Shown: positions 8,103-15,442, numbered from the stretch's first letter. The stretch is 26,869 nucleotides of DNA from Clostridia bacterium (GCA_016293975.1 JAEDCW010000023.1:1-26869); one strand, 5' to 3'. Numbers and translations: made by a program. The notes: generated by a model not told the origin, from the letters alone.

Positions 8103-9359
8103 ATGAAGGAACACAATTGGTTCAGACTTGACAATGCGGCAAAGGTCTATCCGGTTATACAGACCGACCAGTGGACTCCCATGTTCAGATTAGTTGCTGT
8201 AATGGACGAGGATGTGTGTCCCGAGCTTCTGCAAAAGGCGCTCGATTCTCTGACCGATAGATTCCCAAGCTTTTTTGTTTGCATGAGGACCGGTTTTTTT
8301 TGGTATTATCTCGAAAAGCTCAAAAAAACCATCAAGGTTGAAGAGGACGTAATAAATCCTACGGGACCTGTAATGCGCGGAGAGCCGCTGTTAAGAATCC
8401 GATACTACAGAAATCGCATAGCATTTGAGATCCATCATGTTGTGACCGATGGAAACGGGGGGCTCGTATTCTTTAAGACGCTTTTGGCACAATACCTGCG
8501 ACTGCTTGGCCATGACATACCCTTTGAAAAGGGAATATTGAATCCAAAAGATGCGCCCGACCCCGGTGAGCTTGATGATGCGTTTTTGCGCTTCAGTCGG
8601 ATGAAAGTCCTTCCGACGAGGATGGAGGAGCGCGCCTATAGGATAAGGGGAACAAAGCTCCCGGCGAGTTATATGAGAGTAACTACGGGCACAATGAGCG
8701 CAAAGCAGGTGTACGACGTTGCAAAGAGCTACAATGCGACCATTACGGAGTTTCTTGCCGCGGTACTGCTTCAAAGCGTATACAGGATACAGCTTGCGGA
8801 CGGCAAGCCCCAGCGTCCTGTAAAGGTCAGCGTGCCTGTAAATCTGCGCCAGTTTTATCCGACAAATACGCTCAGAAACTTCTCGCAGTACCTCAATCCG
8901 GGCGTCGACCCCCAGTACGGCGAGTTCAGCTTTGAGGAAATACTCTCCTCCGTGCATCACTACATGAGGCTCATGTGCAACGAAAAGAACCTCAATGCGC
9001 GAATGAGCAAGAACGTGGCGGATGAGATAAATCCCGTGTTGAGAGTGGTACCGCTCTTTCTTAAAAACGTCGCGATATTTGCGGAGTGGTCGCGCATAGG
9101 CGAGAAACTGTTCTCAATTACGCTGTCTAATCTGGGGAAGGTAGATATGCCGGAGGAGATGTCAAAGCACGTAGAGCGTTTGGATTTCGTACTGCACACC
9201 TCCAGAATAAATGCGTGTGAGTGCTCGGTTTCAACGCTCGGCGACAAACTGTCGCTGTCTGTTGCCTCGGCCATAGCGGAGCGCTATGTCGAGAGACTCG
9301 TGTTTACATCGCTCGTAAAGCATTCTATACACGTTCTCATTGAATCTAACGAATTGTAG
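8103..9359 (+). CDS. HHxxxDG acyltransferase (condensation / alcohol acetyltransferase-like)
   Basis: This 418-residue protein carries HHVVTDG (H111-G117), the catalytic signature shared by NRPS condensation domains, the PapA/WES/DGAT group and fungal alcohol acetyltransferases. Before it come an N-terminal chloramphenicol-acetyltransferase-like half (LDSLTDRFPSF) and the PLLRIRYY strand. The second half holds VSVPVNLRQFYPTNTLRNF, close to the conserved latch and floor-loop regions of that superfamily. It likely transfers an acyl group from a thioester to a hydroxyl or amine. No carrier-protein or adenylation domain is nearby, so classic peptide synthesis is unlikely. It starts 4 nt after the hydrolase and ends 11 nt before the zinc-ribbon membrane protein. 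I recall such genes next to DUF6320 genes in Clostridia, from memory and unchecked. Confidence 0.75.
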   Translation: MKEHNWFRLDNAAKVYPVIQTDQWTPMFRLVAVMDEDVCPELLQKALDSLTDRFPSFFVCMRTGFFWYYLEKLKKTIKVEEDVINPTGPVMRGEPLLRIRYYRNRIAFEIHHVVTDGNGGLVFFKTLLAQYLRLLGHDIPFEKGILNPKDAPDPGELDDAFLRFSRMKVLPTRMEERAYRIRGTKLPASYMRVTTGTMSAKQVYDVAKSYNATITEFLAAVLLQSVYRIQLADGKPQRPVKVSVPVNLRQFYPTNTLRNFSQYLNPGVDPQYGEFSFEEILSSVHHYMRLMCNEKNLNARMSKNVADEINPVLRVVPLFLKNVAIFAEWSRIGEKLFSITLSNLGKVDMPEEMSKHVERLDFVLHTSRINACECSVSTLGDKLSLSVASAIAERYVERLVFTSLVKHSIHVLIESNEL

Positions 9360-9370
9360 AGGTCAGCAAT

Positions 9371-10078
9371 ATGTCATACTGTGTTAATTGCGGGGTTGAG
9401 CTTGAAAAGAGTCTCGAGTGTTGCCCTCTGTGCGGAACTGAGGTAATTAATCCCAGGGAGCCGAGGCGGGCGGACAGTATAAGACCGTACTCAAGGCATT
9501 TGGACAAGGTAGCGAGAAAGGTACAGCGCAGGACAATAGCGAGCGTTATAAGTGTATTGCTCCTGCTTACTGCGGGCATATGCGCGATAATAAACGGCGT
9601 CTATGAGGGTGAATTTACATGGTCGCTTTATGTGATCTCATCTCTGCTGCTCGCAATGCTTGTGATCGTGCTGCCGATTTTCCCGCTTAACTGGCATCCA
9701 CTTTTCTTCGTGGTGATAGATTGCCTGTCGCTCACGCTTTATATGTATGTGCTTAATGTACTCATATCGGGCGATTCGTGGTTTGAGACGCTCGCATTGC
9801 CGCTTATCATACTCATAATGGCTATAGGAGCCATAGACGTGTGCGTGGCGGACGGCGGAATGTTGAGACGCTTGCCCCTGTTGGCGTTTATCGTGATATC
9901 CATGGGTGTGGCTGTAGTGGGAATAGAGATTATAATAGACATTTATACCACTGCGGCGGTGGACGTATCGTGGTCGTGGCTCGTGCTTGCGCCTTGTTTA
10001 GCGGTTGCGGCGATACTCCTGATAGTCGACAACAACAGGCGCATAAAGAGCGCCATGAAAAAGCGCTTGCATTACTGA
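9371..10078 (+). CDS. Zinc-ribbon membrane protein (DUF6320-like)
   Basis: A 235-residue protein. It opens with a compact zinc ribbon, CVNC...CPLC (C4, C7, C18, C21), then a basic linker (RRADSIRPYSRHLDKVARKVQRR). After that come about six predicted membrane helices between residue 57 and residue 225, and a KSAMKKR tail. The layout matches what I know of DUF6320, a family of unknown function. The cytosolic ribbon could bind a partner protein or nucleic acid, while the membrane part could scaffold the two upstream enzymes at the membrane; both are inferences. The start is ATG 9371 with GAGGTC just upstream. The gene is in the same orientation and tightly spaced within the 7208-11287 run. Confidence 0.65.
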   Translation: MSYCVNCGVELEKSLECCPLCGTEVINPREPRRADSIRPYSRHLDKVARKVQRRTIASVISVLLLLTAGICAIINGVYEGEFTWSLYVISSLLLAMLVIVLPIFPLNWHPLFFVVIDCLSLTLYMYVLNVLISGDSWFETLALPLIILIMAIGAIDVCVADGGMLRRLPLLAFIVISMGVAVVGIEIIIDIYTTAAVDVSWSWLVLAPCLAVAAILLIVDNNRRIKSAMKKRLHY

Positions 10079-10097
10079 TTAGAGGAAGTGTGATTCT

Positions 10098-10355
10098 GTG
10101 GAGGCATTGGAATACAAGTACGATACGCAGCTTCTGATAGAAGGACAAGCACTCGATGAGGAGAAGATAGGCGCTTATTTTATGAGCAACTTCAAAGGTG
10201 ATTGCCTGCTTGCAGTCGGCGATGAAAACCTCATTAAGATACATTTCCATACGAATGAACCGTGGAAAGTGCTAGAATACTGTTCATCCTTGGGTGAGAT
10301 ATATGATATCGTGATTGAAGATATGGAGAGGCAGTCCAGGGGACTTACGGGTTGA
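10098..10355 (+). CDS. Free-standing FakA/DAK2 C-terminal-like domain
   Basis: An 85-residue protein starting at GTG 10098, with AGAGGAAG 10 nt upstream. It reads like the last part of fatty acid kinase FakA (DAK2 superfamily): a YDTQLLIEG strand, DEEKI helix, GDCLLAVGDENLIKIHFHTNEP (here split by the usual DSLLVVGD... HVHTE form), VLEY, and a closing IVIEDMERQ. In FakA this C-terminal region contacts the acyl-carrying protein FakB. The kinase and middle domains are absent, and no remnant of them is visible in the 20 nt upstream. That argues for a deliberate small protein rather than a decayed fakA. It may bind an acyl-carrier or DegV-type protein, or regulate a full FakA encoded elsewhere. 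It sits between the DUF6320-like and DUF368 genes. Confidence 0.65.
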   Translation: MEALEYKYDTQLLIEGQALDEEKIGAYFMSNFKGDCLLAVGDENLIKIHFHTNEPWKVLEYCSSLGEIYDIVIEDMERQSRGLTG

Positions 10356-10405
10356 CAGGCACGTACGTTTTATAGCTGTATGTAAAGTTGGGATATGGGG
10401 AGATT

Positions 10406-11287
10406 ATGACAATATTTATAAACATAATAAAGGGTTTCGTGACGGGTATGGCGGTTATGATACCGGGCGTCAGCGCAGGGTCGATGGTTATGAGCATGGG
10501 TATGTACCGCTCGGTGTTGACTCTTATATCGGGAAGTAAGGAACAACGTAAGTCTACATTGCCCGGTTTGATACCTTTTGGGGTTGGCATACTGGCGGGA
10601 ATAGTTGTGTTTGCATTCCTTCTGATTGCGTTGCTTGACAAATTCCCTTTGCAGACATCAATGGTATTCATAGGCATGATACTGGGCGGAATACCGTCTT
10701 TGTACAGAATAGTGAAGGGTGTACGTATCAATGTCAAATACGCGGTCTCGTTCCTCGTCGCGGTCTGTGTCATGGCAGGTATGCTCATACTCAGCCATAA
10801 CTCCAATGTGACTTCGACGCTCGAGCCTTCGGTTTTAAGCTTCCTCATAGCGGTTTTCCTGGGTTTTGTGGCTGCGGCAACTATGGTAGTCCCGGGTATA
10901 AGCGGCAGTGCGCTTATGTTGATACTGGGCTACTATTATGAGATAACGGGAAGTATAAAGGAGCTCGCCGTGGGTTTGGGAACATTTCAAGGAAAGCTCA
11001 TCGGCCAAGGTGCTTTTGTTATCATACCGTTTGCAATAGGTGCGGTTGCAGGCATTGTACTCGTATCTAAAGTGATTCGCAGACTGCTCGACAAGGCTCC
11101 CGTGACAACTAGCTATGCGCTTATAGGGCTTATGGCGGCATCGCCCGCGGCTGTACTGCTTAAGGTGAGCGTCGATTGGAGCGCTATCGGTTGGCTGGGA
11201 TATTTTATCGCGGTGTTATGCCTTGTCGGTGGTTTTACGGTGGCATACTACTTTGGCAGGGCAGATGGCCAAACAAAAAACTGCTGA
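10406..11287 (+). CDS. DUF368 membrane protein (undecaprenyl-phosphate translocase family)
   Basis: An integral membrane protein of 293 residues from ATG 10406. GGGGAG lies close upstream, and the in-frame TTG at 10388 has no ribosome site. It shows the duplicated DUF368 signature: IPGVSAGSMVMSMGMY near the N-terminus and VPGISGSALMLILGYY in the middle, each opening an inverted-repeat half, with about eight membrane segments. DUF368 proteins (PopT) have been shown in other bacteria to return undecaprenyl phosphate to the inner leaflet for reuse in cell-wall and polymer synthesis. Its position after the acyl-handling genes suggests a link to a lipid-linked envelope polymer, but it may merely share the operon. 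Ten nt separate it from the convergent gene, and no terminator is evident. Confidence 0.85.
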   Translation: MTIFINIIKGFVTGMAVMIPGVSAGSMVMSMGMYRSVLTLISGSKEQRKSTLPGLIPFGVGILAGIVVFAFLLIALLDKFPLQTSMVFIGMILGGIPSLYRIVKGVRINVKYAVSFLVAVCVMAGMLILSHNSNVTSTLEPSVLSFLIAVFLGFVAAATMVVPGISGSALMLILGYYYEITGSIKELAVGLGTFQGKLIGQGAFVIIPFAIGAVAGIVLVSKVIRRLLDKAPVTTSYALIGLMAASPAAVLLKVSVDWSAIGWLGYFIAVLCLVGGFTVAYYFGRADGQTKNC

Positions 11288-11297
11288 CATGATACTT

Positions 11298-12305
11298 TTA
11301 CAGCTCCTCAATGTTATAAATACTGCCGTTATCAAATTCAAAGCACAATAGCTTTGATTCGTATATACCGGACTCCGTTTTCCTGCAAAGACCTATGACA
11401 GTTCTATCCTCAAGTCCGATGGGTACTGAGGCATATTCAAAGTCGCCGCAGAGACTGCGGACTACGCTTATCACGTCGTCAGAGCGCATATCCAACGTGA
11501 GATAAGACTTTGCCTCCTCGAAAAAGCCCTCTCTTGCCGCCTCGCAGAGCGCTATTGCCTTGTCATGCTTCCCCGTGGGTACGATTTCGGTGCCGGTAAA
11601 AAAGCCCCTGTCCTGCGATATGGGGTTAAAATCGCCGCCCGTATACTCGTACACTATCTTGCGCTGATGTCTGCGCAATGTCGGCAATACTTCAAGCGAG
11701 TACGGCCTACCTTCCTCTATGCCCACGGAAGTTCCGTGTATATCGAGCATAACGGACTTATCCCGCCTCATGACGAGCAGCCGCTCACGGTCGGACAGCT
11801 CCGCTCGTATCACCGCAAGGATGTCATCTCCCACGTCGAGCTTTTGCAAATTTCCTCCAACACCCACTCCCAAAGAGAATACAGTGGTATCGCCAGAAGA
11901 CTTCTCGATCAAGAGCTTTATGCCGCAGTCGTTGTATAGTGTGATATGCGTATCGGGCCATATGCTGTCGAGAACGGATATGCTGAAAGGTTGACCAGAG
12001 CGCTCATATACGAGCCTTGGCAGGGATATATGCAGATCTATAGTTCCATTATCCCAACAGCACAGCCTTACGCCGTCGGGAAACGGCATGGCAGGTCGGG
12101 CGCCACTGAGGATTAGCTTGTGTACTATAGGCATGTACGGCATAACATGTCTGCTGAGAGGATACGCACTTATGTAGAAAGTACCGCCTTCGAGCGCGGC
12201 ATATGGCAGACGTTTTTTTTCTGAGCACTCACCTACAGGTATGCCGTTGATTTCAATATAAGCCTCGACATTCGAGGTGATGCAGAGAAGCGGAAGATAG
12301 ATCAT
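11298..12305 (-). CDS. Unrecognised 335-residue protein
   Basis: I do not recognise this family. The product has no convincing signal peptide or membrane helix and looks cytosolic. The first 50 or so residues (EAYIEINGIPVGE, then GGTFYISAYPL) resemble a PEGA-like or carboxypeptidase-regulatory beta module. The middle is rich in short beta strands with repeated acidic turns. The C-terminal 100 residues (KHDKAIALCEAAREGFFEEAKSYLT onward) are predicted to start helical and end in a strand-rich FCFEFDNGSI-type close, as in a small NTF2-like or beta-cone domain. The start at ATG 12305 is supported by GGAGG 5 nt upstream. It is monocistronic on the minus strand, divergent from the ylmC-like gene across 84 nt. 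Coding use resembles its neighbours, so I see no sign of recent transfer. Confidence 0.6.
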   Translation of the reverse strand: MIYLPLLCITSNVEAYIEINGIPVGECSEKKRLPYAALEGGTFYISAYPLSRHVMPYMPIVHKLILSGARPAMPFPDGVRLCCWDNGTIDLHISLPRLVYERSGQPFSISVLDSIWPDTHITLYNDCGIKLLIEKSSGDTTVFSLGVGVGGNLQKLDVGDDILAVIRAELSDRERLLVMRRDKSVMLDIHGTSVGIEEGRPYSLEVLPTLRRHQRKIVYEYTGGDFNPISQDRGFFTGTEIVPTGKHDKAIALCEAAREGFFEEAKSYLTLDMRSDDVISVVRSLCGDFEYASVPIGLEDRTVIGLCRKTESGIYESKLLCFEFDNGSIYNIEEL

Positions 12306-12389
12306 AATAACCTCCGAGTTTTATTCAATTCGTGGCATATTGTGAATCATTTTGCGGTTTTTTGCATATTATTAGCTGAGGTGATTGCA

Positions 12390-12638
12390 TTGATTGATAC
12401 CTGCACGTCCTTTTCGGATTTTAAGCGCAAGGAAGTTATCAACGTCTGTGACGGAGCGAGACTCGGCACCCCGTGTGACATCGAGTTCAACCAAGGTACG
12501 GGCATTATAAGTTCCATAATTGTGCCGGGACACGCAAAACTGCTCGGCATACTGAAGAGCAGCGAGGAGATAGTCATACCCTATTCAAAGATAATAAAGA
12601 TAGGGGAGGACGTCATACTCGTCGAAATAACGTTCTAA
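12390..12638 (+). CDS. YlmC/YmxH-type PRC-barrel protein
   Basis: A protein of 82 residues from TTG 12390. TGAGGTGAT, a strong ribosome site ending 6 nt before that codon, decides the start; the in-frame ATG at 12342 would add an unrelated hydrophobic leader. The sequence SFSDFKRKEVINVCDG, then GTPCDIEF, IVPG and EEIVIPYSKIIKIGEDVILVE is typical of the YlmC/YmxH family. These are small PRC-barrel proteins often annotated as sporulation-associated in Clostridia. PRC barrels bind partner proteins or RNA, but the precise role is not established. Its stop codon overlaps the stop of the convergent membrane-protein gene (12635-12638). Confidence 0.85.
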   Translation: MIDTCTSFSDFKRKEVINVCDGARLGTPCDIEFNQGTGIISSIIVPGHAKLLGILKSSEEIVIPYSKIIKIGEDVILVEITF

Positions 12639-13024
12639 TTGCCGCTCGTGAGCAAGTCTGTGACAAGCGCCGTTATTGTCGCCGCCGACGTGCCTATAAG
12701 CATATCCAGCAGAAAGGAAGCCTGTATGCTGATCTGCTTGCTCATGACACAGTAAATTACGAATGCAAATACTATATAGCTCAGTCCCGCAACCCCGGCG
12801 AACAACACCTTCTTCGGGCAGGAGGTACGCATCACCGTGTATGCCGCAATAGCTGCGCACAATGCTTTTATGATGGGTATTGTTATATAAACACCCTTCT
12901 CGTTGAGCACTTTCTTCCACACGCCCACAGAGATCAAAACGATAAGCAATATACTTGCGATAGAGGCGAAAAGCACGCCTTTTATGACTGCCGGCAAAGC
13001 TTTTGAGTCTGTTGCTCTTTCCAT
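12635..13024 (-). CDS. Four-helix membrane protein (TIGR04086-like)
   Basis: A 129-residue protein starting at ATG 13022-13024, with AGGTG 6 nt upstream. An earlier in-frame ATG at 13102 would run through the yajC terminator and is rejected. It has four predicted membrane helices, with GVLFASIASILLIVLISVGVW first and a second, glycine/alanine-rich pair around CPKKVLFAGVAGL. This pattern fits the TIGR04086 family (YrzE-like), whose function is unknown. It commonly accompanies yajC in Clostridia, as it does here, but a terminator separates the two. The alternative frame of similar length (12585-13091) overlaps it and has no family resemblance. The stop overlaps that of the ylmC-like gene. Confidence 0.7.
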   Translation of the reverse strand: MERATDSKALPAVIKGVLFASIASILLIVLISVGVWKKVLNEKGVYITIPIIKALCAAIAAYTVMRTSCPKKVLFAGVAGLSYIVFAFVIYCVMSKQISIQASFLLDMLIGTSAATITALVTDLLTSGN

Positions 13025-13076
13025 GATTACACCTGCCTTTTGCACATATATATGCAATAACGCTTTTGTATAGCAC

Positions 13077-13106
13077 AAAAAAGGGAGCCACATCAGTGAC
13101 ACCCTT
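13077..13106 (-). terminator. Rho-independent terminator of yajC
   Basis: On the minus strand AAGGGTGTCAC (13106-13096) pairs with GTGGCTCCCTT (13091-13081). The stem has 11 positions with one T-T mismatch and one G-U, and a 4-nt loop. The run of T continues through 13077. It starts 19 nt after the yajC stop, so the membrane-protein gene downstream may need its own promoter or rely on read-through. Confidence 0.8.
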
Positions 13107-13124
13107 AACGACTTATTGACTTGA

Positions 13125-13493
13125 TTACTTTGTTGTTGCTACGCTGTCGTCCATCGTGTTCTCGACTTCAGAATCCTCGATTGTGGCAACCGCGCCGCGG
13201 GCAAATACCATGCGGACCTTGTCGGGACCTACGGAAATGGTTATGACGTCATCCCTTACGGATGTGATTGTGCCATAGATACCCCCGATTGTGCGTATAC
13301 GGTCGCCGGGCTTGAGAGATTCAAGCATCTGCTTGACTTTCTTTTCACGCTTTCTCTGAGGTATGATCATAAGCAGCAACATAGCTACTATTATGATTAT
13401 CATGAAACCGCCGCCCTCTGTAAAGAAAGAGACTATGCTTGTGAAAAAATTGCTTGCGCCCTGGGTGGCGGCAATTACGGGATTTATAAACAT
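13125..13493 (-). CDS. yajC: Preprotein translocase accessory subunit YajC
   Basis: A 122-residue protein from ATG 13493, with AGGAGG about 11 nt upstream. One membrane helix (GGGFMIIIIVAMLLLMIIP) is followed by the family hallmark PQRKREKKVKQM and LKPGDRIRTIGGIYGTI...VRDDVITI, then an acidic tail (ENTMDD). YajC associates with SecDF and the Sec channel; its exact contribution is still debated. The usual partners tgt, queA, secD and secF are not next to it in this window. It has its own promoter (13534-13562) and terminator, so it forms a single-gene unit. The longer in-frame start at 13574 would precede the predicted transcript start. Confidence 0.92.
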   Translation of the reverse strand: MFINPVIAATQGASNFFTSIVSFFTEGGGFMIIIIVAMLLLMIIPQRKREKKVKQMLESLKPGDRIRTIGGIYGTITSVRDDVITISVGPDKVRMVFARGAVATIEDSEVENTMDDSVATTK

Positions 13494-13533
13494 CTGAGTA
13501 CTGTCCTCCTTATATAATGCCAATAGCTGATTA

Positions 13534-13562
13534 ATTGTATAATATTTAAACAGGGCAGTCAA
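13534..13562 (-). promoter_or_regulatory. Sigma-A-type promoter of yajC
   Basis: On the minus strand TTGACT (13562-13557), 17 nt, TACAAT (13539-13534). The predicted start is near 13527, leaving a leader of about 34 nt that contains AGGAGG. Confidence 0.65.
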
Positions 13563-13613
13563 GGCAAATATCAATCATCACATTTAAATTGCAATTGGAA
13601 TCGGCTGTTCTTG

Positions 13614-14492
13614 TCAATACCTGTCGAATGAGTAGAATCTGCCTGCATTGTCAGCCGCGGCTTCATCTATAGAGCTGTATCCTGTGCCTGAAAGCAAGCA
13701 TTTTTCGTTAAATGCACAGAGGCAATTGAATGCTATGGACGGTGCACGGGCAGGCGAAAAATCTGCAGGCAGGGGGTATTCGATATGGGTATACTCCGCA
13801 CACAAAGCTCTTACAAGCTCGTCTATCGATGCCCTTTCACCGCAAAGCTCACAGATATAAGCCGAGGATTCGTCTGTGTATAAAAGCGCATAGGCATCTT
13901 TTAGGCGTATTGCGCGCGCATCGCTCTGCGAATACTCTGCAATAAGTGCATTGCAGTATGCGAGGTCTCTGATTGCATACCCATCTCTGTCGTGCATAAA
14001 GCGGTCATATGTGTTGAGCATAAACTCCGCATCGGGTACGGATAGTTCATTTGTAATTTTTGTATGGGATGCCTCGCCATCTGTTTTTACGTACTGTCTA
14101 TACACGAATGGGCGATAGCCGTATTTTGCGTAGAAAACGGGATCAAACGGCTGAAGCACTGTCGCCTCATAGCCTTTCTGCTTCATGTAATCAAATGCGA
14201 CTTCAAACAACGCCGAGGCGACGCCCTTGCGCCGATATTGCGGCAGTGTGGCTACTCCGGAAACAAAGCCTATCGGTATGTTGCGCCCGAAAAGCCTAAG
14301 TGTCTGCGGTAGTATATGCATATCGCCTATCATTTTGCCGTCTGAAAACGCTGCGAGCACGTATTCGGGACTTGTGCGCGTGGAGAAATAGCAGTCGATG
14401 TATTCTCTTGAGTCCTCCGGGAAGCACTCCGCCCAAACGGATTCGGCTTCTTTGTACTCGGTGAAATCTATGAAGCGAATCTGCAAGTTCAA
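13614..14492 (-). CDS. GNAT-family N-acetyltransferase (Eis-like)
   Basis: A 292-residue protein with an N-terminal GNAT fold. The acetyl-CoA loop is QYRRKGVA (Q85-A92), after the GFVSGVATLP strand; then come ALFEVAFDYMKQKGYEATVLQPFDPVFYAKYGY-type features (the last is the usual YxKxGF element). This N-terminal layout resembles Eis-type acetyltransferases, but the protein is about 100 residues shorter than typical Eis. The C-terminal half shows only a weak second domain, and the sterol-carrier-like domain looks reduced. The start is TTG 14492, with GAGG 8 nt upstream; it overlaps the stop of the DUF2156 gene by 4 nt (TTGA), so the two are coupled. The substrate is unknown; amines of small molecules or peptides are typical. 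Confidence 0.8.
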   Translation of the reverse strand: MNLQIRFIDFTEYKEAESVWAECFPEDSREYIDCYFSTRTSPEYVLAAFSDGKMIGDMHILPQTLRLFGRNIPIGFVSGVATLPQYRRKGVASALFEVAFDYMKQKGYEATVLQPFDPVFYAKYGYRPFVYRQYVKTDGEASHTKITNELSVPDAEFMLNTYDRFMHDRDGYAIRDLAYCNALIAEYSQSDARAIRLKDAYALLYTDESSAYICELCGERASIDELVRALCAEYTHIEYPLPADFSPARAPSIAFNCLCAFNEKCLLSGTGYSSIDEAAADNAGRFYSFDRY

Positions 14493-15385
14493 GCTATTGG
14501 CCTCGCTGTGTATTTGTCTATCATAAACGCGGGGAGATAGGAGCGCTTTGCGCGCCTGAGCCCGGGTATACCCATGTCCTCCTCGCGGTTTACATAGATA
14601 AGCCCGGAGCAGTTTGCCTCTGTAAAACGCTGATTTATTATGGCATATATGCCCGGTATGTTGTCGTCACCCTTTTCTATATGTACGACCATCATGCGCT
14701 CGCTTATTCGTTGACCGAGCGAAAACGCGACGAGTTTGTCGTTCAGCATTATGCCGCCGCCCACTATGCCGAGCTCATCCATGTGCTCGAAAAGTAATCT
14801 TATGGCGTCGTATTCTCCATCCATGCCGGGGAGGAGCGCCTCTTTGTTTTCGAGCCATGACAGTTGAACGACAAGTGCCTCGTCCTTCATGTCGGGAGTA
14901 AGCTTGACATATGAGTAATCGGGGTGTTCAGCTATGAACTGGTTTATGTGGTTACGCTTTGCATGCAGTTTTTTACCGGAAAGGGATATGAGCTTTTCAC
15001 TTTCGTAGATGTAATCGCAGTTGTCGAGGTCGAGTTCGAGCGTATAATTCCTGCACTGAGTCCTAAACAACTCGAGCGGAAGCTCGCTTATACCGCGAAA
15101 CAGCGGGCTTATGCCGAGTGCCAGCATTTCCTGCCTGCCCGCCTCGACGGCTTCTGCGTAATCTGCGTGCTTGTCCAATGTCAACGGCGCATACATGAAC
15201 GGAGGTTCGTTTTCATAATGCCCGAGTATGTACAGCGTAGAGTCCTCCTCGGCTACTTTCAACTTGCCCTCGTGGCCCCACATAATAAGGTTGGATGCGG
15301 TGTAGATAGAGTTTTCAAGCCCCCAGACTGACAGATACTTGTCTATAAGGGGACGCTGCCTGATCGTTATAGGTTCGAAATACAT
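14489..15385 (-). CDS. DUF2156 protein (LPG synthase C-terminal / GNAT-like fold)
   Basis: A 298-residue soluble protein from ATG 15385, with GGAG 5 nt upstream. Features of DUF2156 are YLSVWGLENSIYTASNLIMW near the start, then LISLSGKKLHAKRNHINQF, a GGGIMLNDKLVAFSLGQ strand pair, VHIEKGDDNIPGIYAIINQRF, and LIYVNREEDMGIPGLRRAKRSYLP. The same fold forms the catalytic domain of MprF, which transfers aminoacyl groups from tRNA to phosphatidylglycerol. Here the membrane part is absent, so aminoacyl or acyl transfer to another acceptor is possible but unproven. It lies directly after sigE, with its own promoter at 15413-15441. It is translationally coupled to the GNAT gene, so two acyl-transfer-fold proteins are made together. 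Confidence 0.8.
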   Translation of the reverse strand: MYFEPITIRQRPLIDKYLSVWGLENSIYTASNLIMWGHEGKLKVAEEDSTLYILGHYENEPPFMYAPLTLDKHADYAEAVEAGRQEMLALGISPLFRGISELPLELFRTQCRNYTLELDLDNCDYIYESEKLISLSGKKLHAKRNHINQFIAEHPDYSYVKLTPDMKDEALVVQLSWLENKEALLPGMDGEYDAIRLLFEHMDELGIVGGGIMLNDKLVAFSLGQRISERMMVVHIEKGDDNIPGIYAIINQRFTEANCSGLIYVNREEDMGIPGLRRAKRSYLPAFMIDKYTARPIA

Positions 15386-15412
15386 AAATTCTCCGTGAAT
15401 TTTTCTCGACCT

Positions 15413-15441
15413 ATTTTACCACAGCGTAATCCCTTGTACAA
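15413..15441 (-). promoter_or_regulatory. Sigma-A-type promoter of the DUF2156-GNAT pair
   Basis: On the minus strand TTGTAC (15441-15436), 17 nt, TAAAAT (15418-15413). It lies just past the sigE stop codon and ends 27 nt before the DUF2156 start. It would free the pair from sporulation control by the spoIIGA-sigE promoter. Confidence 0.6.
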
Positions 15442-15442
15442 G

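Noticed and set aside
10315..10539. 74-codon frame bridging the FakA-like and DUF368 genes
   Set aside because: It overlaps both genes out of frame, has no ribosome site, and DUF368 is clearly coded in the other frame.
12343..12371. TGAATC-N16-CATATTA as a sporulation-type promoter for the ylmC-like gene
   Set aside because: Transcription would start at about 12378, on top of the ribosome site, so it could not serve the TTG 12390 start well.
12585..13091. 168-codon minus-strand frame overlapping the TIGR04086-like gene
   Set aside because: It runs through the yajC terminator and through the ylmC-like coding region, has no ribosome site and no membrane or family pattern.
13590..13605. AT-rich palindrome (AATTGCAATT) after the GNAT gene
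   Set aside because: The stem is a simple 5-bp self-complementary sequence without a loop or T-run, so it is not a believable terminator.
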